A stretch of 64,000 bases of DNA from Sporobacter sp963677825 (GCA_963677825.2 CAXXEF010000001.1:1-64000); one strand, 5' to 3'. Shown: positions 1 to 10,600, counted from the first letter of the stretch. Notes: generated by a model not told the origin, from the sequence alone. Numbers and translations: made by a program.

Positions 1-525
1 GTCGCGGTGGACGGCAAGGCGATGAAAGCCTCCGACATCATCCGCGTGCTTAACGATATCGGCGGGCGCAACGGCGTGGGCCTGCTCGACGTCGTCGAGA
101 ACCGCCTCGTCGGCATGAAAAGCCGCGGTGTGTACGAAACACCGGGCGGTGCGATCCTATACCACGCGCACGAGGTGCTCGAAACGATCTGTCTGGATAA
201 AGACACCGCGCACATGAAAGAGCAGCTCGGCATCCGTTTTGCTGAACTGGTGTATAACGGCCAGTGGTTCACGCCGCTGCGCGAGGCGCTCAGCGCCTTC
301 GTCGACAAGACGCAGGAGCCGGTGAACGGCAAGGTGAAGCTCAAGCTTTACAAGGGCAACATCATAAACGCCGGCGTGTGGAGCGACGACAGCCTTTACA
401 GCGAGGAGCTTGCGTCGTTCGGCGAGAGCGACTACAAGCAGGCTGAGGCCGAGGGCTTTATCAATCTGTTCGGCCTGCCGATTCAGACGAAAGCAATCCT
501 CGACGAACAGAAAAAGAAGAAATAA
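1..525 (+). CDS. argG: Argininosuccinate synthase, C-terminal part (partial)
   Basis: Last ~174 codons of argininosuccinate synthase, the cytosolic enzyme that joins citrulline and aspartate at the cost of ATP to give argininosuccinate. The frame is already open at base 1, so the N-terminal ATP-binding half lies outside the window. Seen directly: the C-terminal block GGRNGVGLLDVVENRLVG and SRGVYETPGG, typical of the family, then a lysine-rich tail before TAA. argH follows after 58 bp with its own ribosome site, which fits an argG-argH pair at the head of a seven-gene arginine cluster. Regulation upstream cannot be seen. Confidence 0.95.
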   Translation, partial: VAVDGKAMKASDIIRVLNDIGGRNGVGLLDVVENRLVGMKSRGVYETPGGAILYHAHEVLETICLDKDTAHMKEQLGIRFAELVYNGQWFTPLREALSAFVDKTQEPVNGKVKLKLYKGNIINAGVWSDDSLYSEELASFGESDYKQAEAEGFINLFGLPIQTKAILDEQKKKK

Positions 526-583
526 CCATCGTGTCGCCTTTTTGGCGATGCGGTAAAACATCAGCAGAAGGGAGCGGCGTGCC

Positions 584-1966
584 ATGAAACTGTGGTCTGG
601 GCGGTTTTCCAGCGACACGGACGCGCTTGTTGACGAACTTAACGCGTCGATCGGTTTCGATCAGCGCTTATACAAAGAAGATATCAAAGGCTCGATCGCT
701 CACGCGACGATGCTCGGCGCGCAGGGCATCATCCCGCAGGCTGACGCCGAAGCGATCGTCAAGGCGCTCAGTGCGATCGAACAGGACATCGACGCCGGGA
801 ACTTTGAGTTCAAGCTGTCCGACGAGGACATCCACATGAGTATTGAGGCCGAGCTGACGCGGCGCATCGGCGACGCGGGCAAGCGTCTGCACACGGGCCG
901 CAGCCGTAACGATCAGGTCGCACTCGATTTCCGCATGTACCTGAAAAAGGAGATCGCGGCGATCCGCGGCGGCGTGCTCGCGCTGCTCGAAACGCTCTGC
1001 GACATCGCAGGCGAGCATCTGACGACGATCCTGCCGGCCTACACGCATCTCCAGCGTGCGCAGCCGACGACGCTCGGTCATCACCTGATGGCGTACGCGA
1101 GCATGCTCCGGCGCGATGTCACACGCCTTGAAGACTGTTCGGCACGGCTGGACGAGTCGCCGCTCGGCAGCGGCGCCTTGACGGGCACGACGTATCCAAT
1201 CGACCGGATGGCCGTCGCCCAGTCGCTCGGCTTTGCCGGTATCACGCAAAACAGTCTCGACGGTGTCAGCGACCGCGACGGTGCGATTGAGCTTTTAAGC
1301 ACACTGTCGATTTTAATGATGCACCTGTCGCGCTTTTCTGAGGAGCTCATTTTCTGGTGTTCGTGGGAATTCCGGTTCGTCGAGCTGTCCGATTCATACG
1401 CGACGGGCTCGTCGATCATGCCGCAGAAGAAAAATCCCGATATCCCCGAGCTGGTGCGCGGTAAAACAGGGCGCGTTTACGGCAGCCTGATGAGCCTGCT
1501 GACCGTCATGAAGGCGCTGCCGCTGGCGTACAACAAGGATATGCAAGAAGACAAAGAACAAGTGTTCGACGCGGTCGATACCGTCAAGAACGTGCTTGAC
1601 GTATTCACGCCCATGCTCGCGACGATGACCGTAAAGCCCGACAACATGCGACGTGCAGCGTCCGAAGGGTTTATCAATGCCACCGACTGTGCGGACTATC
1701 TCGTTAAAAAGGGACTGCCGTTCCGGGATGCGTATACCGTCGTCGGCAAGCTTGTGAGCACCTGTATTGAAAGTAAAAAAACATTAGAATCGCTTACCAT
1801 AGAGGAATACCAATCGTTCTCGCCGCTGTTTGGCGCGGACGTGTACGACGCCGTGAATCTTGAGACATGTGTCGAGCTGCGGGCAGTACCGGGCGGACCG
1901 TCGAAAAGCTCCGTACAGGTGCAGATCGAAAGCGCACGAGACTTTCTGGCCGAGCGCGCCGAGTGA
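584..1966 (+). CDS. argH: Argininosuccinate lyase
   Basis: 460-residue fumarase/aspartase-superfamily enzyme that splits argininosuccinate into arginine and fumarate. The superfamily signature GSSIMPQKKNPD is present near residue 280 and carries the flexible catalytic loop. The N-terminal LWSGRFSSDTDALVDELNAS and the block HTGRSRNDQVALD are typical ArgH sequence. The length is normal for the family. The ATG follows a good ribosome site (AAGGGAG). The gene sits between argG and argC, with only 10 bp to the next start, so co-translation with argC is likely. Nothing looks degenerate. Confidence 0.97.
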   Translation: MKLWSGRFSSDTDALVDELNASIGFDQRLYKEDIKGSIAHATMLGAQGIIPQADAEAIVKALSAIEQDIDAGNFEFKLSDEDIHMSIEAELTRRIGDAGKRLHTGRSRNDQVALDFRMYLKKEIAAIRGGVLALLETLCDIAGEHLTTILPAYTHLQRAQPTTLGHHLMAYASMLRRDVTRLEDCSARLDESPLGSGALTGTTYPIDRMAVAQSLGFAGITQNSLDGVSDRDGAIELLSTLSILMMHLSRFSEELIFWCSWEFRFVELSDSYATGSSIMPQKKNPDIPELVRGKTGRVYGSLMSLLTVMKALPLAYNKDMQEDKEQVFDAVDTVKNVLDVFTPMLATMTVKPDNMRRAASEGFINATDCADYLVKKGLPFRDAYTVVGKLVSTCIESKKTLESLTIEEYQSFSPLFGADVYDAVNLETCVELRAVPGGPSKSSVQVQIESARDFLAERAE

Positions 1967-1976
1967 GGTGTATCAT

Positions 1977-2906
1977 ATGAAACCAAAAGTATATATCGAC
2001 GGACAGGAGGGCACGACCGGGCTGCAAATATTTGAGCGGCTCGGTGGACGTACCGATATTGAGCTTCTGCAGATCGATTCGGCGCGGCGTAAGGATAAAG
2101 CCGAGCGCAAAAAGCTCTTAAACGCTGCCGACGTCGTCATCCTGTGTCTGCCGGACGATGCCGCGCGCGAAGCCGTTTCGCTCATCGATAACGACGCGAC
2201 GCGTATCATCGATGCGTCGACCGCGCACCGCACGGCGCCCGGCTGGGTCTACGGCTTTGCGGAGCTGACAAGAAATCAGCGCGAAAAGATCCGAGCATCG
2301 AAGCGTGTAGCCAATCCCGGCTGCCACGCCGTCGGGTTTGTGTCGCTTGTGTATCCGCTCGTGTCGGCGGGGATTTTACCCAAAGACTATCCGCTCACAT
2401 GCTTCTCGCTGACGGGCTATTCCGGCGGCGGCAAGTCACGTATCAAGCAGTATGAGCAGGAGAAAACACCGGATCTGTACGCGCCTATGCTCTATAAGCT
2501 CGACCTGCACCACAAGCATTTACCGGAAATGACGGCCATTACAGGTGTCGCGCGTACGCCGGTGTTCTGCCCGGTGATCGACGATTACTACAAGGGTATG
2601 GCGACCACGCTGATGCTGCATAACGATCTGCTCAGCGGGAAACCGACCGCCGCGTCGATCCTCGGTATGTTCCAGGAGTACTACGCGGATGAGCGATTTG
2701 TTTCCGTCATCGGACAGCCGGAAAGCGGCCTTTTGGAGAGCAACTGGGGCGCCGGTACGAACAATATGCAGATCAGCGTCAACGGGAACGACGAGCAGAC
2801 GATCGTAACGTCGCGCTTTGATAATCTGGGTAAGGGCGCGTCCGGCTCTGCCGTGCAGAACCTGAATATTCTGCTTGGATTTCCGGAGGAAACCGGACTG
2901 GAATAA
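1977..2906 (+). CDS. argC: N-acetyl-gamma-glutamyl-phosphate reductase, short (type 2) form
   Basis: 309-residue NADPH-dependent reductase that converts N-acetylglutamyl phosphate to the semialdehyde. The start is the ATG at 1977; the frame is open further upstream, but that extension overlaps argH. The N-terminus KVYIDGQEGTTGLQI and the compact length match the uncommon short ArgC class rather than the ~345-residue common form. The catalytic cysteine is in NPGCHAVGF. The C-terminus retains the family's GTNNMQISV block. It lies 10 bp after argH and 61 bp before argJ, all in one direction. Confidence 0.95.
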   Translation: MKPKVYIDGQEGTTGLQIFERLGGRTDIELLQIDSARRKDKAERKKLLNAADVVILCLPDDAAREAVSLIDNDATRIIDASTAHRTAPGWVYGFAELTRNQREKIRASKRVANPGCHAVGFVSLVYPLVSAGILPKDYPLTCFSLTGYSGGGKSRIKQYEQEKTPDLYAPMLYKLDLHHKHLPEMTAITGVARTPVFCPVIDDYYKGMATTLMLHNDLLSGKPTAASILGMFQEYYADERFVSVIGQPESGLLESNWGAGTNNMQISVNGNDEQTIVTSRFDNLGKGASGSAVQNLNILLGFPEETGLE

Positions 2907-2967
2907 TAACTGAACAAAGATTCAACGGTGGCAACGCTGCCGTTTTCCGAAAAAGAGAGGGAAGGAT

Positions 2968-4188
2968 ATGAAAAACATTGACGGCGGCGTCTGTGCCGCC
3001 GCGGGATTTAAAGCCGCCGGCATCCACGTCGGTGTAAAATCGAACAATCCCGATAAAAAAGACCTCGCGCTCATCGTGTCCGACACGGCGTGCACGGCGG
3101 CGGCTGTATATACGAAGAATATCGTCAAGGCAGCGCCGCTGCTGATCACTAAAAAGCATCTCAGCGACGGCACGGCGCGTGCCGTGCTCGTCAATTCCGG
3201 TAACGCCAACGCCTGCGCGCCCAACGGTGAGCAGCATGCGGTCGACTGTTGCCGCGCCGCCGCCGACGCGCTCGGCATCGACGCGCACGACGTGATCGTT
3301 GCGTCGACAGGTGTGATCGGGCAGGAGCTGCCGTCCGGCGTCATTATCGACGGCATCCCGGCGCTCGTCGGTGCGCTTGCTGCAGACAATTCTGAAGCCG
3401 CCGCGCAGGCGATCCTAACCACGGATATCGTCGTCAAGCAGCACGCCGTTCAAACGACGATCAGCGGCAAGACGGTAACAGTCGGCGGCATCGCCAAGGG
3501 CAGCGGTATGATCCATCCGAACATGGGCACGATGCTCAGCTTTGTTACGACAGACTGCGCAATTTCATCAGCGATGCTCGATAAAGCGCTCAAATTCATC
3601 ACAAAGGTCAGCTTTAACCGCATTTCTGTAGACGGAGATACGTCGACGAACGATATGTGCAGCGTAATGGCCAACGGGCAGGCCGGCAATACGCCGATCG
3701 AGGCGGATGGCGATGACTATGAGGCGTTTGTCGAAGCGCTCAAAGAAGTCTGCGTGTTGCTCGCGATACAGATCGCGTCTGACGGCGAGGGTGCCAACCA
3801 TCTGATTACTTGCACCGTTACCGGTGCGGCGAACGACGAAGCCGCCGAGGCGATCAGCAAGTCGGTCATTTCGTCAACGCTTCTGAAAGCTGCAATTTTC
3901 GGCGCGGACGCCAACTGGGGGCGTGTGTTGTGTGCGATGGGTTACTCGGGCGTCGACTTTGACCCCAATACGGTCTCCGTCGCCTTCGAATCGGCCGCCG
4001 GTCGCATTGACGTGTGCCGCGACGGACGCGGGCTTGTTTTCGACGAAGAAACCGCCAAGAAGATTCTCACCGAGCACGATATTGTCATCGACATTACGCT
4101 CAGTGGTGGTAACAGCGCGGCTTGCACATGCTGGGGCTGTGATATCACCTATGAATATGTTCGAATTAACGGCGACTACAGGACGTAA
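2968..4188 (+). CDS. argJ: Bifunctional ornithine acetyltransferase / N-acetylglutamate synthase
   Basis: 406-residue ArgJ, which recycles the acetyl group from N-acetylornithine to glutamate and can also acetylate glutamate from acetyl-CoA. ArgJ cleaves itself into alpha and beta chains before a conserved Thr. Here the site reads GMIHPNMGTMLSF near residue 180, with Gly rather than the usual Ala before the Thr nucleophile. The C-terminal block FGADANWGR is present. The ribosome site is GAGAGGGAAGG. A complete ArgJ together with argC, argB and argD means the cell uses the cyclic acetyl pathway. Whether it is mono- or bifunctional cannot be read from sequence. Confidence 0.96.
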   Translation: MKNIDGGVCAAAGFKAAGIHVGVKSNNPDKKDLALIVSDTACTAAAVYTKNIVKAAPLLITKKHLSDGTARAVLVNSGNANACAPNGEQHAVDCCRAAADALGIDAHDVIVASTGVIGQELPSGVIIDGIPALVGALAADNSEAAAQAILTTDIVVKQHAVQTTISGKTVTVGGIAKGSGMIHPNMGTMLSFVTTDCAISSAMLDKALKFITKVSFNRISVDGDTSTNDMCSVMANGQAGNTPIEADGDDYEAFVEALKEVCVLLAIQIASDGEGANHLITCTVTGAANDEAAEAISKSVISSTLLKAAIFGADANWGRVLCAMGYSGVDFDPNTVSVAFESAAGRIDVCRDGRGLVFDEETAKKILTEHDIVIDITLSGGNSAACTCWGCDITYEYVRINGDYRT

Positions 4189-4221
4189 CGGCTTAAAAAG
4201 GTTTTCAAGGGGGCGTGATGG

Positions 4222-4431
4222 ATGAAATGGGTAAAGGGCTGGAAGATCGCCTGTGCCTGCTTTTGTGTACTTTTCGTTATTCTGGGTATAAGGGCCTGGT
4301 TCCTGCAGCACCAATCCGAAGCGCATGTCGCCATTAACCAGCCCTATCATTGGGTCATTGCTTTTCAGTTTATGACTCAGGCGGTTACATTGGAAATCGT
4401 AGAAAAAAAGATGGATATAGACGACGAGTGA
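4222..4431 (+). CDS. Small single-pass membrane protein, hypothetical
   Basis: 69 residues with one hydrophobic segment (about residues 8-27, WKIACACFCVLFVILGIRAW) followed by a short soluble tail ending in acidic residues. It starts 33 bp after argJ behind a G-rich ribosome site (AAGGGGGCG), so it is probably translated as part of the arg transcript. I recognise no family. Its position inside an arginine operon suggests co-expression but proves no role. It could also be an unimportant ORF; the well-placed ribosome site and the membrane segment argue mildly for a real gene. Confidence 0.5.
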   Translation: MKWVKGWKIACACFCVLFVILGIRAWFLQHQSEAHVAINQPYHWVIAFQFMTQAVTLEIVEKKMDIDDE

Positions 4432-4548
4432 TAAAGCAACAGGGGCGATCGTCAAACGGCACGCTTCATTAGAACAACGTAACGCCCGCTCGTACGCTTC
4501 AGAACATGCAGCGGTAATAGCACGAGTATAAACAAAAGAGGTGTCAGC

Positions 4549-5415
4549 ATGGCTAACAGCAATCAGGAACGCGCGCGCACGCTAGTCGAAGCGCTGCCGT
4601 ATATTCAGCAGTATAACGGTAAGGTCGTTGTGATCAAATACGGCGGCAATGCCATGATCAGCCCCGAGCTGTTCGACGCGGTGATGGAGGATATTATCCT
4701 GCTGCAGCTCGTCGGCATTCGTGTTGTGCTTGTTCACGGCGGCGGACCGGAGATTAGCGAGATGCTGCGAAAAATCGGCAAAGAATCGCGCTTCGTCAAG
4801 GGGCTACGATATACCGATGCGGAAACGATGGACATTGTCCAAGGCGTCTTGTGCGGAAAGGTCAATAAAGACCTCGTCGCGACGATTAACCGTAAGGGTG
4901 GCCGCGCTGTCGGTCTGTGCGGTATTGACGGGCGGCTGATCGAAGCCGTTAAGATGGATCGCGGAGACGGGGAGGACTATGGCCTCGTCGGCGACATCAC
5001 GCGTATTAACCCCGGTATCATAAATGAGGCGCTTGGTGACGCGTTGGTGCCTGTTATCGCGACTGTTGCACTCGGCACCGACGCCGATACGGCGTACAAC
5101 ATCAACGCCGACACGGCAGCGTCGAAACTTGCCGTTGCGCTTGGCGCAGAGAAACTCATCGTTTTGACCGATACACGCGGTGTTTTACGCGATCCGAAGG
5201 ACGACCAGACGCTGATCCATCAGATCAAGCGCCAGGAGATTCCGGCGCTGATGGACGACGGGATCATCACCGGCGGTATGATCCCCAAGATCGAATGCTG
5301 CGCCGAAGCGATCGACGGCGGCGTCAAGCGTACACACATCCTCGATGGGCGCATCGCGCATTCCATTTTGATTGAGATGCTCACCGACGAAGGCGCCGGC
5401 ACGATGATCAGCTAA
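4549..5415 (+). CDS. argB: Acetylglutamate kinase
   Basis: 288-residue amino-acid kinase that phosphorylates N-acetylglutamate, usually the arginine-feedback-controlled step in organisms with ArgJ. Visible motifs are the N-terminal VVIKYGGNAM nucleotide loop, VHGGGPEISEML (substrate loop) and the C-terminal GGMIPKIECC block. Length and order are normal. The start ATG follows AAAGAGGTG. A 117-bp gap separates it from the preceding small ORF, wide enough for a secondary promoter, but I see no convincing one. Confidence 0.97.
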   Translation: MANSNQERARTLVEALPYIQQYNGKVVVIKYGGNAMISPELFDAVMEDIILLQLVGIRVVLVHGGGPEISEMLRKIGKESRFVKGLRYTDAETMDIVQGVLCGKVNKDLVATINRKGGRAVGLCGIDGRLIEAVKMDRGDGEDYGLVGDITRINPGIINEALGDALVPVIATVALGTDADTAYNINADTAASKLAVALGAEKLIVLTDTRGVLRDPKDDQTLIHQIKRQEIPALMDDGIITGGMIPKIECCAEAIDGGVKRTHILDGRIAHSILIEMLTDEGAGTMIS

Positions 5416-5445
5416 GCGACTTTAAACCAACATATTCAAGCGCAA

Positions 5446-5478
5446 GGGCCGGAAAAACCGGCCCGCGCGATCTTTTTA
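5446..5478 (+). terminator. GC-rich hairpin between argB and argD (weak terminator or processing site)
   Basis: GGGCCGG (5446-5452), five A, then CCGGCCC (5458-5464) forms a perfect 7-bp hairpin. A T-run (TTTTT) begins only about nine bases later, so this is not a classical terminator. It may give partial termination or mRNA stability between argB and argD. Confidence 0.35.
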
Positions 5479-5513
5479 GGCGGCATAGCCGCTTGTTTCA
5501 GGGAGTGATTAAA

Positions 5514-6704
5514 ATGAATAGCAGCGATATCAAGCAGCAATACGACAAACACGTTATGAAAACCTATGCGCGTTTCGACGTCGTCATAGAGCGTGGCGAG
5601 GGCGCGACGCTCTATACCCCGGAGGGACAAAAGTACATCGACTTTACGAGCGGCATTGGCGTTAACGCGCTCGGTTACGGCAACACGAAATGGGCTGAGG
5701 CGATCTACAAGCAGGCGCTTACGCTTCAGCATACGTCGAATCTGTATTATACAGGGCCTGGCGGTCAGCTCGCCGAAGAGCTCACGACGCGCTCGGGGAT
5801 GTCGGTCGTGTTTTTCGCCAATTCCGGCGCGGAGGCCAATGAAGGCGCGATCAAGCTCGCGCGTAAATATTCTTATGATAAATACGGCGCCGGCCGCAGC
5901 ACGATCGTCACGCTTGTGCGCTCATTCCACGGGCGGACGATCACGACGCTGGCCGCGACGGGTCAGGACAACTTCCATAAGTTCTTTTTCCCGTTTACGG
6001 CCGGATTTGTGCACGCCAACCCTGGCGATATGGAAAGCCTCAAGTCTGCTGCCGGACATGACGCGTGCGCTGTTATGCTTGAGCTTGTGCAAGGGGAGGG
6101 CGGCGTGCTGCCGCTTGATCCCGAGTACGTGAAGCAAGTCGCCGATTTTTGTGAGAAAAACGATCTTCTGCTCATCGTGGATGAGGTGCAGACTGGTATT
6201 GGCCGGACGGGATCGCTGTTTGCGTTCCAGCAGTACGGTATCACGCCCGACGTCGTGACGTTCGCCAAAGGCATAGCCGGCGGCATGCCGATGGGCGGCG
6301 TACTCACGGGCGACAAGTGCGCAGGCGTTTTGTCCGCCGGTACACACGCGACGACGTTCGGCGGTAACCCGATCGGCGCCGCGGCAGCGCTGGAGGTGCT
6401 TCATCAGCTGACCCCAGCGCTTCTGGACGACGTTGCCGAGAAGGGCAAATACGTCCGCGAGACGATCCTCAGCTGGTGCTCGGATACGGTAAAAGAAGTG
6501 CGCGGCCTTGGCCTCATGCTCGGCATCTCGATCGCCGAGTGCTATAAGCCGATAGACATTGTCAACAAGTGCATCGAGAACGGCCTCTTAATTCTCACCG
6601 CCGGTACGGACGCCGTGCGGATGCTGCCGCCGCTGACGATCAGCTATGCCGAGCTTGACGAGGGTCTTGCAATCCTGAAAAAGGTACTGGAGGAATTCGA
6701 ATGA
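5514..6704 (+). CDS. argD: Acetylornithine aminotransferase
   Basis: 396-residue class III PLP aminotransferase, producing N-acetylornithine from the semialdehyde with glutamate as donor. The ATG at 5514 is chosen because GGGAGTG sits 5 bases upstream; an in-frame TTG at 5493 has no such site. The PLP-binding lysine is in FAKGIAGGMPMGG, and the cofactor Asp is in LLIVDEVQTGIGRTG. The substrate region FANSGAEANEGAIKLAR is intact. The stop overlaps the argF start by 4 bp (ATGA), indicating coupled translation. Confidence 0.96.
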   Translation: MNSSDIKQQYDKHVMKTYARFDVVIERGEGATLYTPEGQKYIDFTSGIGVNALGYGNTKWAEAIYKQALTLQHTSNLYYTGPGGQLAEELTTRSGMSVVFFANSGAEANEGAIKLARKYSYDKYGAGRSTIVTLVRSFHGRTITTLAATGQDNFHKFFFPFTAGFVHANPGDMESLKSAAGHDACAVMLELVQGEGGVLPLDPEYVKQVADFCEKNDLLLIVDEVQTGIGRTGSLFAFQQYGITPDVVTFAKGIAGGMPMGGVLTGDKCAGVLSAGTHATTFGGNPIGAAAALEVLHQLTPALLDDVAEKGKYVRETILSWCSDTVKEVRGLGLMLGISIAECYKPIDIVNKCIENGLLILTAGTDAVRMLPPLTISYAELDEGLAILKKVLEEFE

Positions 6705-7618
6705 AAAAAGATATGCTGAAACTACTCGATACCTCGAAAGAGGATATTATTAAAATCCTTGATACGGCGGATCGGCTGAAAGCGGAAACTAAGGCCGGTA
6801 AGAAGCACGATTTTCCAGACGGCAAGGTGCTGGCAATGCTTTTCTCAAAGAACTCAACGCGGACACGCGTGTCGTTTGAGACAGGCATCTACCAGCTCGG
6901 CGGTACGGGCATCTTCCTGTCGAGTGCAGACAGCCAGCTCGGTCGCGGTGAGCCGATTCAAGACACGGCACGCGTGCTCAGCCGCTACTGCGACATCATC
7001 ATGATCCGCACATTTGAGCAGGACGAGGTTGAGTCGCTGGCAAAGCACGCAAGCGTTCCCGTCATTAATGGTTTGACCGATTTCGAGCATCCATGTCAGG
7101 TACTCGCCGACCTCATGACGATCCGCGAGTACAAGAAAACGCTTGAGGGACTCAAGATCTGCTACATCGGCGACGGCAACAACATGGCCAACTCCATCAT
7201 CGCCGGCGGACTGATCTGCGGCATGGACGTCGCCGTCGCCTGTCCGGACGAGTACCGCCCGCACCCCGATATCCTCGACTTCGCCGCGCAGCAAACGGGC
7301 GCATCGTTTACGATGACGAACAAGCCGTCTGAAGCCGCCGCCGGTGCCGACGTTATCTTCACGGACGTCTGGGCGTCGATGGGGCAGGAGGGCGAAGCCG
7401 AGAAGCGCATACAGGCGTTTCAGGGCTATCAGGTCAATGACGAGATTATGGCGATCGCGAACCCCGGCTGCATGATTCAGCACTGTCTGCCGGCGCATCG
7501 CGGCGAAGAGATCACGGAAAAGGTGTTCGAAGAGCACGCCGACGAGATTTTCGACGAGGCGGAAAACCGCCTGCACGCCCAGAAGGCGATCATGTACCTG
7601 CTCATGGGCGGGAAATAG
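6701..7618 (+). CDS. argF: Ornithine carbamoyltransferase
   Basis: 305-residue transcarbamylase making citrulline from ornithine and carbamoyl phosphate. The carbamoyl-phosphate loop SKNSTRTRVSFE, the HPCQVLADL motif and the ornithine-binding HCLPAHRGEE are all present, and the length is standard. The start overlaps the argD stop. It is the last gene of the cluster and is followed 10 bp later by a strong palindromic terminator. HCLPAHRG with normal spacing supports ornithine rather than an alternative substrate such as putrescine. Confidence 0.97.
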   Translation: MKKDMLKLLDTSKEDIIKILDTADRLKAETKAGKKHDFPDGKVLAMLFSKNSTRTRVSFETGIYQLGGTGIFLSSADSQLGRGEPIQDTARVLSRYCDIIMIRTFEQDEVESLAKHASVPVINGLTDFEHPCQVLADLMTIREYKKTLEGLKICYIGDGNNMANSIIAGGLICGMDVAVACPDEYRPHPDILDFAAQQTGASFTMTNKPSEAAAGADVIFTDVWASMGQEGEAEKRIQAFQGYQVNDEIMAIANPGCMIQHCLPAHRGEEITEKVFEEHADEIFDEAENRLHAQKAIMYLLMGGK

Positions 7619-7628
7619 AAAACACTAT

Positions 7629-7664
7629 AAAGAAGCCGGGGCATTAATGCCCCGGCTTCTTTTA
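7629..7664. terminator. Intrinsic terminator after argF
   Basis: Perfect 34-base palindrome (17-bp arms, 7629-7662) centred on GGGGCATTAATGCCCC, with TTTT on the plus side. It ends the arg operon and, read from the minus side, could also stop transcription of the SLH protein gene that ends at 7684. Confidence 0.85.
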
Positions 7665-7683
7665 TTGAGTTAGCGTGCTTTGG

Positions 7684-10600
7684 TTAGCCTACCGCTACTA
7701 AAATCATGTGGTCTGTATCAAACTCTGAGACGACTGGAGTTGTTGCTGTTCCGAAATCATCATTGTCAGAGTAGTTGCGGCCATAGAAATTAGTGTCTGA
7801 TTCATGTTGCTCTTCGTATAGCTGTGTGCCGTTGGTATCATTGTTTGTGATGGTGTTGAAGCTAAAGTTGTTGCCCCCGTTTTCACTCGGATCGCCAGTA
7901 CCCCAGCTGAAGCGAATCATCACACCATACCCGCCGTTGTCTGAAATCGTATTTTCAGCGATAACGTTTTCAAAGGAACCGAATAAGCATAGGCCATGCC
8001 CAGTACACTCGGTGATAGTATTGCCCTGAACGATGTCATTATTGGATTTATACAGATCGATACCATTACCACTGCAACCACTCACGGAGTTATATGTATA
8101 GGTGTTGCCATGGCTGTAGATGTCGGCATAAATACCACTTAAACCAGCACCGGAAACCGTATTATTCGATACTGTAAATCCTGTGGCGAACGGACCGGTA
8201 TTACTTGTATAGTAGCCAATTACGATACCGTAACCGTATGGGCTGGTAATTACGTTGTCGGTGACTGTGCCCCCAGTTGAATACTGAGAGAATACAACGC
8301 CGTTTGAGGAGCTAACAATTGTATTGCCATTGACCTTGATGCCATCGGCGTCGTTCGGCACATAAACACCTGCATACGCGTTCTTAATGGTAAAACCATC
8401 GATCTTAACATTGTCCGCTAATACACTAAATGCAACATTTGTTGCTGGGTTTCCGGCATCAACTATAGCACCGGGTGCGCCTTTGAGTGTAATTCCTGCT
8501 GTTGAAACGGTGACGGCTTCTGAATAAGTCCCCGCTGCGACATTAATCGTGTCGCCGTCAGCTGCCGCGTCAACGGCGGCCTGGATCGTGACGTACTGCG
8601 TCGTTACGCCGCCCTTTGTGATCGAAATATCAAACGGATTGCCCATATTGGACCAGAAGCGTGTGTTCGCGTCACTCGAATCGGGCTGGTAAGCCTGATA
8701 GCCAGCAGGTGCATTAACCGTGACGGTCGCCGTCGGTGCGGCTTCTTCGACGTGGCTACCGTCGGACCAGATCTGTCCTGCTTCGCTTAATGTGCCGCTG
8801 ACAAGTGTAAAGACGGACGGGGTTGCAACACCGCTGCCTGGATCAACATTTACGGCGCCCCAAGAATTGCCGGTTGTATTGAAGTTTGTGGCAGTGACGG
8901 TTGATCCATTGACGATCATCGCGGCGTTTCTGCTGTTTTTCACCGTCACATCGTTTAAAATGAGGTAGGCGTTGTCGTAGGTGTTGATACCCGCGGACTC
9001 CCCATCTGCATCAAATGTTATGTTATTGACGGTGATAGGGTTAGAAGCGTCGCCGGCCGCGAATTTGATTAGATGCTTATGACTGTTATCGGTCGGCCAG
9101 CCTCCCAACGTATCCGTCACTGCTTTGACAGTGACGCTACCAATACCGTTAAGTGTCAGTGGGGTTGTAATGTTAAGCTGCTGTGTCAATTCATAAGTTC
9201 CTGCCGCAATGTCGATCGTGTCGCCGTCAGCTGCCGCGTCAACGGCTGCCTGGATTGTGGCATACTGCGTCGTCACGCCGCCCTTTGTGATCGAAATATC
9301 AAACGGATTGCCCATGTTGGACCAGAACATGAACGGATCGTTCGGATCGGGCTGATAAGCCTGATAACCAGCGTCTACCGTGGAAACAGTAACGTTCCCG
9401 TTTTCAGAATAGATCTGATATTGTGCGTCATTGAATGTGCTGTTACTGAAAATGAAGACCGCATCTTTGGCGCCGTGATCGTCGACTTTAACGCCGCTGT
9501 TGTTAACCAAAGATAACAGATTGTTGGCTTCAACAGATGAGCCTGTGACGCCGAGGCCGGCAACCCCATCGGTAAAGCCGCAACCTTTGATTGTAACGTC
9601 GACAAGTACAACGTCATCTGACTGATAAGCACTCAAACCAAAGCGGAGTCCGTTTTGAATCGTTAGGTTCTCAAGCACGACCAGATCTGCTACGTTCTGG
9701 ACAGCGATTAGGTTCTTCTCGCCGCCGGAGATGCTGCCATCGTTGATGAAGGTGTCTGAAGGCTGAATCACAACGTCGCCGATGCCTTTAACTGTAATAG
9801 CTGTGGTGATCTGCGCACGTGCATCCAGTTCATAAGTGCCCTCAGCCATCAACCATAGTTGACCGTCTGCCTGATTCAGCAGTGCGTTTTCAAGATCTTC
9901 AACGTCATAGATGTAAACAGCATCAGCGGGATACATGTCGAGATAGCGTACTTCTGGAACGGCGGCTTTAATGGTATACGACTCACCAAAGCTGTAAGAC
10001 TGCATGATAATATGTGTCGGGGCAGTCAGACCGTCGCCCGGATCAACACTGTACTGGTAGACAAGTGTGCCGTCGATGTACTGCTTGATCAGACCGTTGC
10101 TGCAGGTCATTGTAATGTCGTAGATACCAGCCTCGGTCGGAATGCCGGTTATGTCATTCCAGGTGCCTGTGCCATTGCTGTCCCACCACTGCCAGCCGGC
10201 AACATCTGTGGCGGAATCTCTTTTATACTGAAGTATTGTCCAATCAATGACGCCGCCCCAGCCAGAAGACCTAAAGCCATCGAAGCCCTCGGTTGACAGC
10301 CACATCGACGCCCTGACACCGTCCCGTGTTGCCATGTCTTCTGTAATCTCAAACTGGGTTTCGACAATCCAGTCTGTTGTCGGGCCCATGCCGGTATCGG
10401 CAGATCTGCCCTGCCAGGCATACCAGCTGTTGCTGGGTTCTTCTTTTGTTGTTAGCGTGATCCAGCCATCCGTTATATCCCAGACCAACGGGTCAGTTCT
10501 GTCTTGTACCCAGGAGCCGAGTGTAGCCGTTGTGTCATACGGTTCAACCCACGTGACATCTGTGGTGTACGTTACATGGTCAGCTTGGCTGAATGAAACC

